64,000 nucleotides of DNA from Turbatrix aceti (Eukaryota; Nematoda; Chromadorea; Rhabditida; Panagrolaimidae): assembly GCA_963969345.1 (NCBI GenBank), contig OZ017770.1, forward strand, positions 5,961,246-6,025,245, written 5' to 3'. The first letter of the stretch is position 1. Each line of letters starts with the position of its first letter. This document shows, one piece after another, positions 33,501-45,400 of this stretch. The notes below the pieces were generated by a model, which was not told the DNA's origin, made no database searches, and saw only the letters and a list, made by a program, of their open reading frames with translations. The position numbers and the translations under genes are program-made.

Positions 33501-34609
33501 TCGCCGGTCAGCATGCTTTCATCGACGATACAGTGGCCTCGAAGAATCAGAACGTCACAGGGAACGGATCTTTCGTCGACGGAACGCGAGAGTGAAATGA
33601 TGTCACCGCTCACGAGCTCATCTGACGGAATTTTCTGCCACTTCTTGTTGCGATAAACGTTGATCGGATACGGCTTGTTGCCCATATTGTGAATCTCTGA
33701 CATGTTTCGAATTTGTTGTTTGACAACGGTGGCTTCGAATGTGACAAGCATCATGAGGGTGAACAGCGAGTAGTACCAGAGGTCTTCCAAGCACCATAGA
33801 CCGACGCAGAAAACCTGGAAGACAAAAAACGGAGCCGTGGCACGCTCAGCAAACAGCTCCGAAAACTGCGGCACTTTCATTTCCATCCTACAAACAAAAG
33901 AGGCTAAAATAAGCACTGCAGCTGTTAAATAAAACTCACTTATTGTTGCCGTAGGCCAAAAGCTGAGCATCGATCTCTTCTTGACTGTCGTAGCCACGCC
34001 ATCCTTTGTAATACTTAAACGGCTTGTTCGTGTCGAACTCCAGGGACCGGAACTCGTGTTTTTCATCATCAAAGACGTAGGATACCTTTTGGAAAACAAA
34101 GGAAAGTCGAACCGTTCCGTCCGGAAGCTGAAAAGTTAGGGTCAGAAAATTCATTGGGTCAAAAACGTACATTTGTCTTCAGAAGCGGCACAAGCTCAGC
34201 CCATCCGTTGTTTGGAGTAGGATCGACGCGTGCCAATGTTGCCTTTCTGGGGTCCGTTTCCTGTAATCACAAAAATAATAAAAACCTAACAAGTTTAGAT
34301 CCCAAACTTACGCGATTGCAAGTCAAAATGCAGTTAATGCTGACAAACCAGTATCCAAATAAAAGAGTGAGAATCTGAAACCATAAATTGATCAATTGGG
34401 CCAGGCAAGACTACTATTATCACCTGAAGAATAACCAAACCAGCAGTCGCGATGCAACCGGCTTCCCAGAAGTCGTCAAGTCCGAGGTGAAAGATCCATG
34501 CATAAAACCACACCGCGTATAGGACTACAAACGGTCCTACATAGAGGTGCGATGTGATAGCCCGTCGATTATAGGTAGACACGTGTTCAACAAGTGAATC
34601 AATTGCCAT
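30507..34609 (-). CDS. catp-8: P5A-type ATPase (ATP13A1/CATP-8, ER TM-helix dislocase)
   Basis: About thirteen exons, start at 34609, stop at 30507, roughly 1,150 residues, the family length. In order: N-terminal hydrophobic helices, the actuator loop with TGES ([16 protein letters not shown]), the P5A-specific intramembrane motif PPELPIELS, the phosphorylation motif [12 protein letters not shown], the nucleotide-binding domain with [15 protein letters not shown], and the hinge [21 protein letters not shown]-terminal membrane helices follow. P5A ATPases sit in the ER membrane and extract mistargeted mitochondrial tail-anchored or moderately hydrophobic helices; C. elegans CATP-8 is needed for correct protein topology and dendrite branching. 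A Pro/Ala-rich linker after GVALLSHP is the usual variable insertion of P5A pumps. All catalytic residues are intact. Confidence 0.95.
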
Positions 34610-35036
34610 CCCTAAAAAGCAAAACAGATGAGCTCAGCGAGTACAAAGAGCCGCAGCGTGAGACGAGAAAAGCTTCGCCGCGTTGTCACTGAGTCTGAGA
34701 AGACATAGTGCGATGCGCACGCGGTGTTCACTTACAACGAAAGGCATGGGAAAAAAGAGCTTCTTTTTCGCACGCTTGAATGCTGCAAGCTTACATGACG
34801 ACGAATTTCGGATCATCATGTAAGCTGAAATTTCTATTGTAGCCCTTAAAAAGACATTTTTTTAATGTAACTACCATAAACTGACACAGAAAAATTGGTT
34901 TTCACTTAGAAGGATTAAATTTTTCGACTGTTCATTTTCAAATGATCGTAAATAATTTATTCTGCACTTAAATTATGGCATACAATTCAATATGGATATG
35001 TTGCGATGCAACAAGAATATAATCTGATTTATGGTT
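34610..35036. other. Intergenic spacer
   Basis: About 430 nt between two minus-strand genes. It holds the catp-8 promoter and the 3' UTR of the shavenoid-like gene. An AATAAA (minus strand) lies at 34956-34961. Confidence 0.5.
34956..34961 (-). terminator. Poly(A) signal of the shavenoid-like gene
   Basis: AATAAA on the minus strand about 75 nt after the stop at 35037. Confidence 0.45.
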
Positions 35037-37284
35037 TTACATATTTGTTTCAACAAGCCCGTTGACAGTGGATGAGGGAGGCTTACGCTTGGTTCTTCGC
35101 GGAAGAGATTTCTTGAGCATGGCATCCGTCGGAAAGACGGCAAACGTCTTCCGCCGACTTCCATTTTGGCAGACAGGAATGCCTGTGGATGTGGGTGGCA
35201 GGGGTTTTGTGTTTTTGACAGAGGGAGGTGTCATTTTGGGATCATTTTCCGAGTTGGGCGAATTTGCTGGCTTGAAGCGGTTATTACGGGGCGGCAGAGG
35301 CGGGGCCTGATTAGAGTCTTCAGGTGTTGTTGCTTTTGTTAGCTTGGTTGACTTGACTGGAAGTCGAGGAGACTTAGATACACTGCTGATGATAGGGATC
35401 CTGGAAGAAGACGGTTTCTTGGCTGCGAGCGGGGGTACGTTATTGGCCTCAAAGCCAGTAATGAGTTGCTTGACGCCCCCGTTGACTAACGGAACAGGGC
35501 TGCGAACAGGCCGACTGCTGCCGGTGTCGGAGTCTACAGACTCCGAGCTAGAGGCATTTTTCATGGAGTCGTGCCCCGAGTCGCAGGACTTGACTGACTT
35601 GGGTGACTTGTCTTGGCTCTCCCCATCGGAATGCGACGGCGAAGGCGGCATCACCTTTAGTGCTTCTTGGCTGTCTTCTTTCCTGCGGTCGATTTCCATA
35701 TAGGGCTCGTAGTCTTCCGTGGTCTCCTCCGGAATGCTGACGAGCTGAGGAATGTGGCGACGAAGCTGTATCCTTTGTTTTGCAATTTCGATCATTTTGC
35801 GAAGGTCGGTGATGAATTGCTCAGCCATAGGCGGCGGGTTCATCATGAAATAAGGGTCAAAAAACTCTGAAAAATAAGTGATGTTTATTCGAACTGACAG
35901 GTGTGGTATTCAAAAATTACCTGCGCTAAAAAACAATTTTCTTTTGACAACAACTGATTGCGGGCTATCTTGTGACATTTCTTCGTCTGGTTTCGATGGC
36001 TGCAGTGAATTATTAGGCTGGTTCGGTGGCAGTGCTTGATCGAAGGATGGGTGACGTTGAAGACCGTTTACCGCCTCCCGTTCTTTGTCTTGTTGCATCT
36101 GATACAAAATGTGCATTTGAATGTTTGATATGAGTTCGGTTTTTTTAATCCCCCAGCACACGTTCCATAGCACGATGGATCCGACGACACTGAGGAACAG
36201 GAGAATCGACAGAAAAATTATCACAACGGTTTCGAGTCGGCTTTGATGGCAGCTTGCTGCCTGCTCTCGTTGTTCTACTACTGGTCCTGCCTGGCCTGCG
36301 ACGCGGAACGATACGCAGTGGGCATGGGGCTGCGAACCTTCGCAGTTAAGTTTCAGCTGTACGATAGTGCCTTCGAAGAAGTTGGCTTCGGATGTTGTTC
36401 CGTTCCACTAAATTGATAACACTTAGAATTATTAGTACATGTTTCAGGTCCTCTAAGTTTTAAAATTTTCCGGCATTGACCTAATTTTAGGCGGGTTACT
36501 ACAAATGTACCCGCGTGACATCCGAAAGGGAGCGCAAGATAGAAACCAACTGATTATGATCGCCTTCGTCGTTTTTAAAAAATTCGGATGTAAAAACATT
36601 TCACACGATAGGTGAAAAAACAGTAGAAAAAAACTTACAAAAAAGTGAGCGTCGTTTAGAAACCAATCAATGTAGAAAAGATAGGGTTCTCCGTTTTCCC
36701 AGTTTTTTGTGTTTTTGAGATAAAAGAGTTTTGTGATATTGCAGCGAACGCCGCTGCTGGGTACGACTTTGACGTTCGATTCACGCCACCGAATCGCGGA
36801 AGTAGGTGCAATAACACTCTGGGGAGCCGGGAGAGTGAGCAACGGCACCGATGGCGAGTCGACGTTTCCTTCAAAGTGGAGCGAATTCGAACATTCTTCT
36901 GCAAGATGATAGTCAATTGATGCTTTTTTGCCTTGTTGTCAATACTAATTAATTACCTATACGATTCGAGCATTGACCAAAACTCTGTACAAAGACTGGA
37001 GTATCAGAAGAACACCGACAAGCGCAATCACTTCCGCTCACGTTGACGCTATGTGCTTGAAATAGCAGCCCACACGATGAAGGACACTTGCTCGGAATCA
37101 CGACGTCAAAAAATCCGGGACGTCGTTCTACGAGAGACCAGTTGTCGTCGTATTGTAGTTGATCAATATTTTGTGAAGTATCATTGGAAGGCGGTACAAT
37201 TGGCAAACAACACCCGTAATTGGCCAAGAGAAGACAGAGGTAGAGTAATTGATAATGCAAATTAAAGTGCGAGAGTGTGATCAT
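35037..37284 (-). CDS. Type I membrane protein, shavenoid-like
   Basis: Five exons. The start at 37284 opens a signal peptide (LLYLCLLLANYGCCLP). A Cys-rich block follows (CPSSCGLLF, then CACRCSSDTPVFVQSFGQC) and an extracellular beta-rich domain of about 130 residues ending in IVQLKLNC. A single transmembrane helix (VVIIFLSILLFLSVVGSIVLW) leads to a cytoplasmic region of about 370 residues rich in Pro, Ser and Lys with PPLPPRNN and similar SH3-ligand-like motifs. The Cys-x-Cys then PVF pattern and spacing of the ectodomain recall the Drosophila shavenoid (kojak) family, which acts in actin-based epidermal hair and sensory-process formation. That match is from memory of the pattern and needs a profile search. 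The topology itself is clear. Confidence 0.65.
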
Positions 37285-38442
37285 TGCGCGAAAGGGTAAA
37301 GTATTGCGAGCAGTTACAATAGGTTATTCAAAAGCTTTTATTTCTATGGTAAAGCCAAGATTCGGGGAAACAAAAACTTATGCGAGAAAACTGTGTTTAA
37401 AGGAACTTTCTTCCTCATTCGATTGCCGAGAGCGAGCTGGCTGAAAGCGTACCAGGAAATTAATTAAGTCTGTTGATATAAACAAAAATATAATCATAAT
37501 TTACATGCACACGACAAAAATTTGTAATCAAAGATGAACAAACCGCAAATCAGATCGCCGAGTCGCACAACACTGTTACGTTGCAGGTCAGTTAAGAAGA
37601 GAAATATTCTTGGGAAGCCGCTGGAAGCGTTCATGAAAAAGAGTATGTTCGCGCACAATTTAGGTGGGCATGCGTAATACTGGCGGACATAATACAACGC
37701 AACAGAATTTGAATGCAGTAGTGTCCGACCTTGTCAGATAAACGGGTCTCATTATTTTGTATCAAGAGATAGATAGCAAAGATGATTATTTCGGAATCAA
37801 ATCGTCATTCCGGGCACACTTAATACATACAAACACATTCAACATGCTGTCAAAAAAATAAGTAATTCAGTTTCCAAGAAGTAACTTTTTGACTTGAATA
37901 AAAATGGAAAATAAATAAAATTGTTCTTTAAATTGCATAAATGCAAAATTCAAATACATATATGTAAACACTTTATCGATGCAAAAACAAGATAAAAAGA
38001 AGAAAAAAAGTTACCCAATGTTTTTACACCTATATTTCCAAGAAGTCTAGCAAACGCAAAATCAATCACCACAGGCAAACCGTTACACTTCCACATTGCT
38101 CAAAACTTGGTCTCGTTTAATTGGCGCACTTTTGCAATCCTTCAGAAGAGGAATAGACGGGATGAAAGATAGTGGGGTGGTTTGAAAGACAAAAGAATAG
38201 GAAATTTTTTCTTTATCCAGGACGCATGACCCCATCGACAGCGTATTTGGAGAAACATAAATACCACAAACTAACTGTTTTTACACGCACAACGGGATAT
38301 TACACTTCCGAATATCATATACTTTTTTACCGTCGTTTATCCATCATAATGCAGGCAAAAAATGAGGTAATGGGACATATATGAGGAATCAAATTTTAAA
38401 ATGAGGATTCAGGCATTCAGTGAAATTCAAAGAAACACTTTT
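37285..38442. other. Intergenic, AT-rich
   Basis: 1.16 kb with short ORFs only. It should hold the promoter of the shavenoid-like gene and the 3' UTR of the RPC9-like gene. Nothing else is recognised. Confidence 0.5.
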
Positions 38443-40167
38443 TTACTTTTTTCGTGTTGAAGGCTTGGTTTCAGGTAGACGAAACGTTACTTTTGGCTTC
38501 GGGTAAAACAAGCTGTTGCATTCTTCCGCAAACTTTTTTAGTTCGTCAGTGGAAAAACGGAGCCCGAAATCTTCCAGCACGGCAGAGAGTTGACAGACTG
38601 TTTTTGGACGGCAATTGAAAACGTTGACTGTTTCAAGCGGAGACAAATTGTATTTGCCAAATACTTCGATGCCTCGTAATGTCAAAAATTCAGAATCACG
38701 ACTGCTTTTGATGTTGTCTAGATACTTAATGGCACTTCGCACGAGTGTACTGTGACGAACCATGCGATCCTTCATTTTTACTACCGTCAATTTGGATTTT
38801 TTGGCCTCGGGCATTTCGCGTTTGATAGTCTCCATTTTTTTCCCAGAAGGATAATGACGCAGCAGGTATTCAAGGCGTTTTTGCTTTGTTTCGTCCAGTC
38901 CGCTGCCGACAACAGGGGTAGGAAGGCTGATTGCGGGGTGTTGAACGCGCGGACGGTGTTTGTCGGCTTCAAGTTCTGATTTACTGTCACGAATCTTGCA
39001 TTCCGAGTCGGCAGACATGATTTCCGTCCAGCCTTCTAGCACAGAGTTGATTTCTTCAAAGGTTACTGTATGATTGACATATACAGGCGTCGAGGTATTC
39101 GGAAAAGGTGAAACAGATGGTTGCTCTTCCGGAAGAGGTCGTGATACGTTGGCATACGGTTGCATGCAGAGATCAATAGCTTTATTTTCAAATAAAATAT
39201 TTGTCCGTCCTGCGGAATTTTTGAGGCTTTCGGAGATTTTTGCATCCAATTTGATGACGGAGACCTGACCGTCAACAGATTCAAATTCATATACAGGTTT
39301 GATGAGAGATTCTTTTGAAGCTTCAAATGCTTCACTGAAGACCTTTTCGTTGGATGCCAGGGCAATCACTGCTCCTTTGGTTTCTTCGAACGCTGATGGT
39401 CCTTCAAATTCAGGAAATGCAGGCCACTCAGAGGCTTTTGGTTCGATAATCTGGCAGTCATCGTCGTCTTCGCTATCGCTTTCTTCGATGATAACACGCT
39501 TGCGTTTGGGAGGCACAGGTTGGTCGTCATCTGAGGAATCCAAGTCAATAACATCGATTTGAGGATTGGGCTTCTGCACAGCGATATTGCTGGGCCCTGG
39601 TGTATCATCCTCGGGGTCTGCGACCTGTAAATTCAATCGTAAAACAAGACAAAACACTGGGTAAACAACCTCGTCATCCCGTTCGTCTTCAATCCGGGCG
39701 AAATTTTGCTTAGCTGCCAGTGCATCATCGTCATTGTTTGGCTTCGCGATCAATTTCGCTTTCCGAAAATTGTTAATCAATGAATGAAAAGCAGTCTTTC
39801 GCCGACGATTCTGGACTTCAAATTCATGAATCAAGTCCGGATCATTAGCACGGTGGATCGCATCCAGCTGGACTTGAGCTTCGACAAATTCTTGCGCTTG
39901 CCGTTGTGCTTCCAATAAGCAATTAAGTTCAGCAAGTTCTGCTTCTTCTTGTGCTTGTAAAATCAAAGGGTCCACCGGAACGATGACAGACTGACTGGAT
40001 TTAATGGCAAGCTTATCGCTTTTCACTGATTCCAGGAATCGGAGAGCTTCGCTATTGGTGAGAATAGCAGCTCGCTTTTTTACCACTTCATTTGGTCTAA
40101 AAAATATTACAAATGATATGATAAACAGAAAAACAATAAACACCTACATTACAAAGCCCGAAGGCAT
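38443..40167 (-). CDS. RPC9/CRCP-like (Rpb4-fold) protein with large acidic insertion
   Basis: The ATG at 40167 gives MPSGFV and splices (AAT|GTAGGT to TTTAG|ACCAAAT) in frame to PNEVVKKRAAILTNSEALRF. A 45 nt intron around 39626-39670 has no stop and keeps the frame, so it may be retained. Total about 555-570 residues. The two ends match Pol III subunit RPC9 (CRCP, Rpc17): the N-terminal segment ILTNSEALRFLESVK fits RPC9 SNYEVFQLL, and the C-terminal YNLSPLETVNVFNCRPKTV with LEDFGLRFSTDELKKF fits the HRDC-like core (LTKAEKLQLLNHRP, then EERLTEEQIE). Between them lie about 400 residues that RPC9 (about 150 residues) lacks: a Gln/Glu helix, basic patches, and acidic serine blocks including a SUMO-interaction-like IDVIDLDSSDDD. 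Nuclear location is likely. Domain identity is inferred by pattern only. Confidence 0.6.
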
Positions 40168-40423
40168 GGTGGGTGAAGTGTGAAGTGGGTGCAGGGGGCA
40201 CTGCAAGTTGTGCGAGCATACCTCTTGAGCGTTCGCTTTACTCGCCTGATTTTTGTTCGTGGTGAGAGTACCACGTCGTGCAATTTGCAGTTCGGGCAGT
40301 AGCGAAAGCTCGACATTGACGCGCTGGACAAAATTTATTCTCAAATCTTGATCGTTGTATCGTGGTGCTTTTCTTTATTTTTTAGAATTTTTTTACCTTT
40401 TGTTTTATTTCAGAAACTCAATC
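40168..40423. promoter_or_regulatory. Compact bidirectional promoter region
   Basis: Only 256 nt separate the start codons of the RPC9-like gene (minus) and TRAP-gamma (plus). Both promoters must lie here. The TRAP-gamma side ends in a T-rich acceptor TTTTATTTCAG at 40413, 11 nt before its ATG. Confidence 0.55.
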
Positions 40424-41081
40424 ATGCCTCGTGGTGCCAAGACTTCGCAGGAAGAAGATGCCTTCTTGCAGGTAAGCTTGAAAACAAGAGGGGGCCGCGT
40501 TGACGTTTGTGAATTTAGGGTTTCTCATCTTCGGTTACCAAGAAGAGCACCATTGGCTTCTACTTTGTGGCTCTGATTGTCGCAACGACTCCCATCTATC
40601 TCTACTACGGAATCCACCAGATGGACATCAACGAGTCCTGGATAGTCTGGGCTGTGTCCGTTGTCGCCTCCGCTGGCCTGCTCGGAACTGCCTACTCCAA
40701 CACCAAGCAGGGCCTCAAGGACCAGTGAGTTTTTTATTTTTTTTTTATTTCTTGCAGTCTGGTTTGTTAATGTATGATGGCGGCCACTTTAGAATCATTG
40801 CCAAGCGTGGCGAGGCTGTAGCCCGCGAGGTGTCGAAGGAACTCGCTGATGATCGCAAAATGTCCAAGACCGAGAAAGACCAACGAATTCTGTGGAAGAA
40901 GAGCGAAGTTGGTGACAACGAATCAACCGCTGTGGCCATCTTCTTCAACAACGCTGTCTTCTACGCCCTCTTCCTGGTCTTCTCGTTCTTCCTGTTTGCC
41001 AACATCTCGGCAATCTACAACTGCCTCATCTCCCTGATCGGCGCCGGCGGGTTGGTCTTCTTCTTCTCGACGGCTAAATAA
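40424..41081 (+). CDS. trap-3: Translocon-associated protein gamma (TRAP-gamma/SSR3)
   Basis: Three exons: 40424-40471, 40519-40724, 40793-41081, about 180 residues. The protein has a short N-terminus (MPRGAKTSQEEDAFLQGFSS), two membrane helices (STIGFYFVALIVATTPIYLY and a second from ESWIVWAVSVVASAGLLGTA), the conserved cytosolic loop (TKQGLKDQIIAKRGEAVARE, then KKSEVGDNEST) and two C-terminal helices (FNNAVFYALFLVFSFFLFAN, CLISLIGAGGLVFFFSTAK). This is the complete four-helix TRAP-gamma subunit, part of the TRAP complex beside the Sec61 translocon in the ER membrane, which helps initiate translocation of substrates with weak signal sequences. Splice phases agree throughout. Confidence 0.96.
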
Positions 41082-41113
41082 TTTATTTCAGTTTACTCGT
41101 TTATCTATTTTTA

Positions 41114-41119
41114 AATAAA
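41114..41119 (+). terminator. Poly(A) signal of TRAP-gamma
   Basis: AATAAA 32 nt after the stop codon. Confidence 0.6.
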
Positions 41120-42450
41120 AAAAATAATGGTTTTTTCTGTTTGTTGTCATTTTTCTTTTTTTTTACAACTTTACCATCACCTTTTTCTGCAGTTAAATAA
41201 ATGATTCTGACAGTAATCGAATTACACATTACACATTCTGATATTAATTAGAAGTCTGGCACTGGGGAGGTAACCGAACCAGTTCTTGTTAAAAAGAAGT
41301 AAACAGTCAATGAGGTATCCATTGGGTCAGCTGCAGGTAATTTACTTTACGACAAGTTTGCGTTTTTCTCATTGACACAATAACCAATCCATTTGACTGT
41401 ATGAGCTTGTCAAACAGTACATTGACTGGGCTGGCTGGCTTGCACGATGATGGGGGAGGTACGGAGAACAAGGACAGAAGCCTTCTACTGATCGCGGGGA
41501 AGGAGAGTCGAAACCTGAGCGCCAGGGGACGCACAAAACACCACCGGTTGCAAAGACGAAGGGGGGGGGGGGTACATGTCTTGTGCGTCACTTTCAAGGC
41601 GACCTTCGAATTTTAGCGATGAGAAGATTTACGTTGGGTTGAACTTTTTGACCATTCCCTGTTCTGCCCCTGAGACTGTTGTGACCTAACCGTTTAATTT
41701 GCCCCAATGATGAAAAGGAAGGATTTTTATTTACCACGCTCAGAAATTTTAAGTAATTGCTGATTATGGTATTGTACCTAACGTGATGTGCACAATAATG
41801 GATAAAGTGAAGAAAGATGATTTTGTGTTGGATGTGGGTCGTGGCATCGTCGTAGCGGGATTTGTTTTGATCGGTTCGCGAAAAACGTAATCAATTGGAA
41901 AAGCAGCATGGGAAATCTCTGGTTGACGGTTACATGCGCTGCCTGCCAGTTTATCGTCCGTATTGTTGTCCTCTCCGAAGGGGCTCAAAAAATGACGCTA
42001 GCACATTTTATCATTTGTTGACATTGATTTGTATTCTCCAAAATGCAAAAAAAGCTTTGATTTATTTCTTTCATTCAACCGATGCTTGTATCTGGTTACG
42101 ATTCGTATTATTAGTATACGTAGGTGGGTCCCTCACTCCGGGCGTCCTTGTTTTGTCCCGACTCTTCACAGTGTCAAACTCCGTCCGTCCCATGAAGATA
42201 ACCCGAACGTTACTATATCCTGTTTTTTCTGCTCCGCTTTTAACGGCCACTCACCTATGGGTGAATTGACAGCCTTTCGGTTCCCGTCATGCACAGTTCT
42301 TTTCGCATTTAGCATTTCAGTTTAATCAATGCATTCATTTCTCTCATTTCCTTTTTCCAAACCTGTACAGCTCTCTTCTGTGCGTGGGATTGATTTGCTC
42401 GTACGGTTGCATAATCTCACGGGTTGTATTTGCTTTATCTCACGTTAATT

Positions 42451-42471
42451 GCTCTTTCAGCGAGGCAGACA
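42451..42471 (+). other. Splice or trans-splice acceptor before pct-1 long form
   Basis: GCTCTTTCAG ends at 42460, 11 nt before the ATG, with no obvious upstream exon. A spliced-leader site or a 5' UTR intron end. Confidence 0.45.
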
Positions 42472-45400
42472 ATGAAAAAGCTGAAGCGCCGCTTGAGTCA
42501 GGCGTTTTTTCCCCAGTGTACGCATGATACCGATACATCATACATAACATCCTCGCTATCCGATTCATTTCAAAATATTGATCTCAACGGCCAGGTTGTG
42601 TTATCGCCAGCTGGCTACCAATACGCTTGCATCTATCGGCGCCCCTATGGAAGCCAGTCATCGTTGCTGTCGAGTTCGATGAGTCACATAGCAGGGCGTC
42701 TCGCCGCCGATGGAATTATCATCGAGGAAGACGCTGTCAACACCAATCCCAGCGGCGGGCATAGCACCTCACAACAACCCCGCTCAACGTTTCATCCTAG
42801 CTACATGACTCAGCAAGAAGCAATGTCCCTCCATCCTTCACACCAAAGACGATTCAGCGGATACTATGATCAAGTGTCTAACGGATACAAGTACTCTGTG
42901 GGTTACCCTACCCAGCTGAGCTTATATCTTCTTCAATCGCTTTATTTTTTTTATTTTTTAGAATTGTGAACCACAAGTACTCATTAGACCAAGACAGCGG
43001 GAGGTAGAGGCAAAGCCGAAGCATAAGAGCTTTACGGAGCACCTTCTCGGATCGTTAAAGAAATCCAAAAAACCACTCTTCGGACATAGAAAAGGTAAGA
43101 AACAGTTTTGGATACAAAAAACAAGCAATTGTGCGAGTCCCATTATTCCAATGACTATATCGTAAAAAAGTGTGTGGTAGTGCTAAAAAAAATGTCGCAG
43201 GATTGTTTTTCACGGTTTTACAATCCTTCACGCTTTACGAATTACATTAGCATGTGTCAAACGTGTTCTGTTTTTAGTAAGGCTAACTAGTAAAAGCGAT
43301 GGTAACAGCTGGTAGTTGCAAAATAACCGGGAAAATGCGAAATGCGAGTCCCAGATGCAAATCTCGAAGGCAAGAAAGATAACGCTTAATGATGCACCCT
43401 ACCAAAGCCAACACTTAAAAAATTCTTTCTCTGAGATTTTTGATAGCAGCTTAATAGAGTTTTTATTTGTCGTGGTCACGACTGTTTTTTCGGTGTTGTC
43501 AAGGCTCCCGTTTTTTAAAAAGTTCCGGCAGCTGAAAAGCTTCGCTCTGGCGCATGCGCACTCGCATTTGGAAGGCGAGGTCTGCTGCTCGCCGCCGTTC
43601 CGTATTGATTCTCTTTCCTTCGCTCCTTTCCTCTCCCTACATCCTCTTTTGCCGTCTAACGCATGCAGAGTCGCTAGTGACACTTGTCTGCCACTAACGA
43701 CGACGCCTGTGCATCTGTAGCTGGACACGAGTGGCACTGTCTTTTCAGCTTGTCCAGTGCGCAGGAGATTTAAGTTTTGGCTTCCTATCTCCTTGCTATT
43801 TTATTCATTAATTGAATTGCGCGCCAAACAACAACACTACTTGCAAACGTCTTGTCGGCGGCTTTTTACGCAAGTCAACTACCACTTCTGTTCTTCTTCT
43901 TCAAAAAAAAGCTTTGTGTTGTTTTTGTATTTATCTATCCGTCGATGCGCTTCATCAAAAGATTTGTGCTGTAACATAACTCCCTGAGCCATGTCTCGAT
44001 CGGTGACGTTTCACGATTTTTGCAACCCAACGGTTTCGGAAGAAGAAGCTTTCCTCCGAAATGCTCATTTGGGACGCACCTTCCGGGGATGCGATTTGCC
44101 ATCCACCCCGGAAGATGAACAATCACCCGAGCATGAAGCGTCAGTACCTGAGTCTGATAATCGGAGAGGATTTCTGTCACATACAACTACTTTTACATCG
44201 TGGTTGCAACTGCTTATGTCTAAAAAGCGACGTAATAATCTCATGTCTGTCTCTCAGCGGCCTTCGCTTATGAGACCATCTGTTTCCCTCTGTAAGTTTT
44301 TTTAATTTTTTTTTCAATTGGCATTTGGACAATTATTATGCCGGGCACATGCGTGCTTGCTTGCTTGCACCTCTTATTATCTGATACGGCATGCAATTCG
44401 CATTTGCCGAGCAGGCAAGGAAAGCATCATTTCTAGATGAAGAGCGCTAAAATTAATATAAACCTCGAACGAGGAAAGAAAACAGTAGTTGTTTGCTATT
44501 TGCCAATTCACGTACCTAGAGGTGAAAAAATAAAAGCATTTAAAAAGCTCATTACTAATACAAACGACAATGCACGTTTATTGTTTCAGCCGTAGTCCAC
44601 GAAACGAGTGCTCTGGGGTCAGATGGCGAAAGCACCGAGGTATCACCCAGCACAAGCGACCAGATGTCAACTTCCTCCCGAGGCCACTCATCCTCAGGGA
44701 CCAGCAATGAGCCCCATCAGCAGAGATATATCCCTAACGTAAAACTGAGACAGAAAAACAATCCTCGGCGATGGAGCGAGGTTAGTAATGCTTTGTTGCC
44801 TTTTGCATGTTGTCATCAAATTATCCCGTTTTGTAATTATTTATTCGCTACCAACTGGCCTCGATGTAGTTTTTGATGATGATAGTTGGCGAGTTTGCAG
44901 CAAGACATACAGAAACGATTATCCCTGCCAGCTGACATCAAATTACCACAGAATGTGGTAGAAAAACTCAACCGCACGCCGACGTTGGACAATCCACTGA
45001 CGCGTAAAAGCCGTCGTGCATCACTGGTTTGTATTTTGTTAAAATTTAATTTCGTGAGAAAATGCATAACGGAGTGCTATACGTTTTTGGAAGCTAATTG
45101 CAATTTATTTGCATAAATGAAGCGTACTCCTTTTTTAGAGTGAAATTGGATTTGGCAAGTTGGAGACCTACAAAAAGATGTTTGACTTGGGTGAAGGTAC
45201 GTATGCTACCGTCTACCTAGGCGAATCGCTTCTCACGGGCAAAGCCGTGGCACTAAAGGTACGAAAGATTGCAATTAGTTGCATAACAACTGACATTTAC
45301 CATTCTGCAGGAGATTCGACTTGAGCACGAAGAAGGAGCACCGTGTACGGCAATTCGTGAGGTTTCGCTTCTTCGCAACCTCAAGCATGCAAATGTCGTT

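Larger units (their letters stand above)
41082..42471. other. Intergenic region upstream of pct-1
   Basis: 1.4 kb with the TRAP-gamma poly(A) signal at the left, a run of about ten G residues near 41561-41571, and otherwise no recognised element. A long non-coding 5' exon of pct-1 cannot be excluded. Confidence 0.5.

Noticed and set aside
40500..40792. Read-through ORF of 193 codons over the TRAP-gamma second and third exons
   Set aside because: It retains an intron; proper splicing at 40724/40793 restores the TRAP-gamma reading frame, which matches the family end to end.
41561..41571. Run of G residues as a G-quadruplex or assembly artefact
   Set aside because: A single G homopolymer, not several spaced G-tracts; may be a sequencing or length polymorphism and supports no feature.
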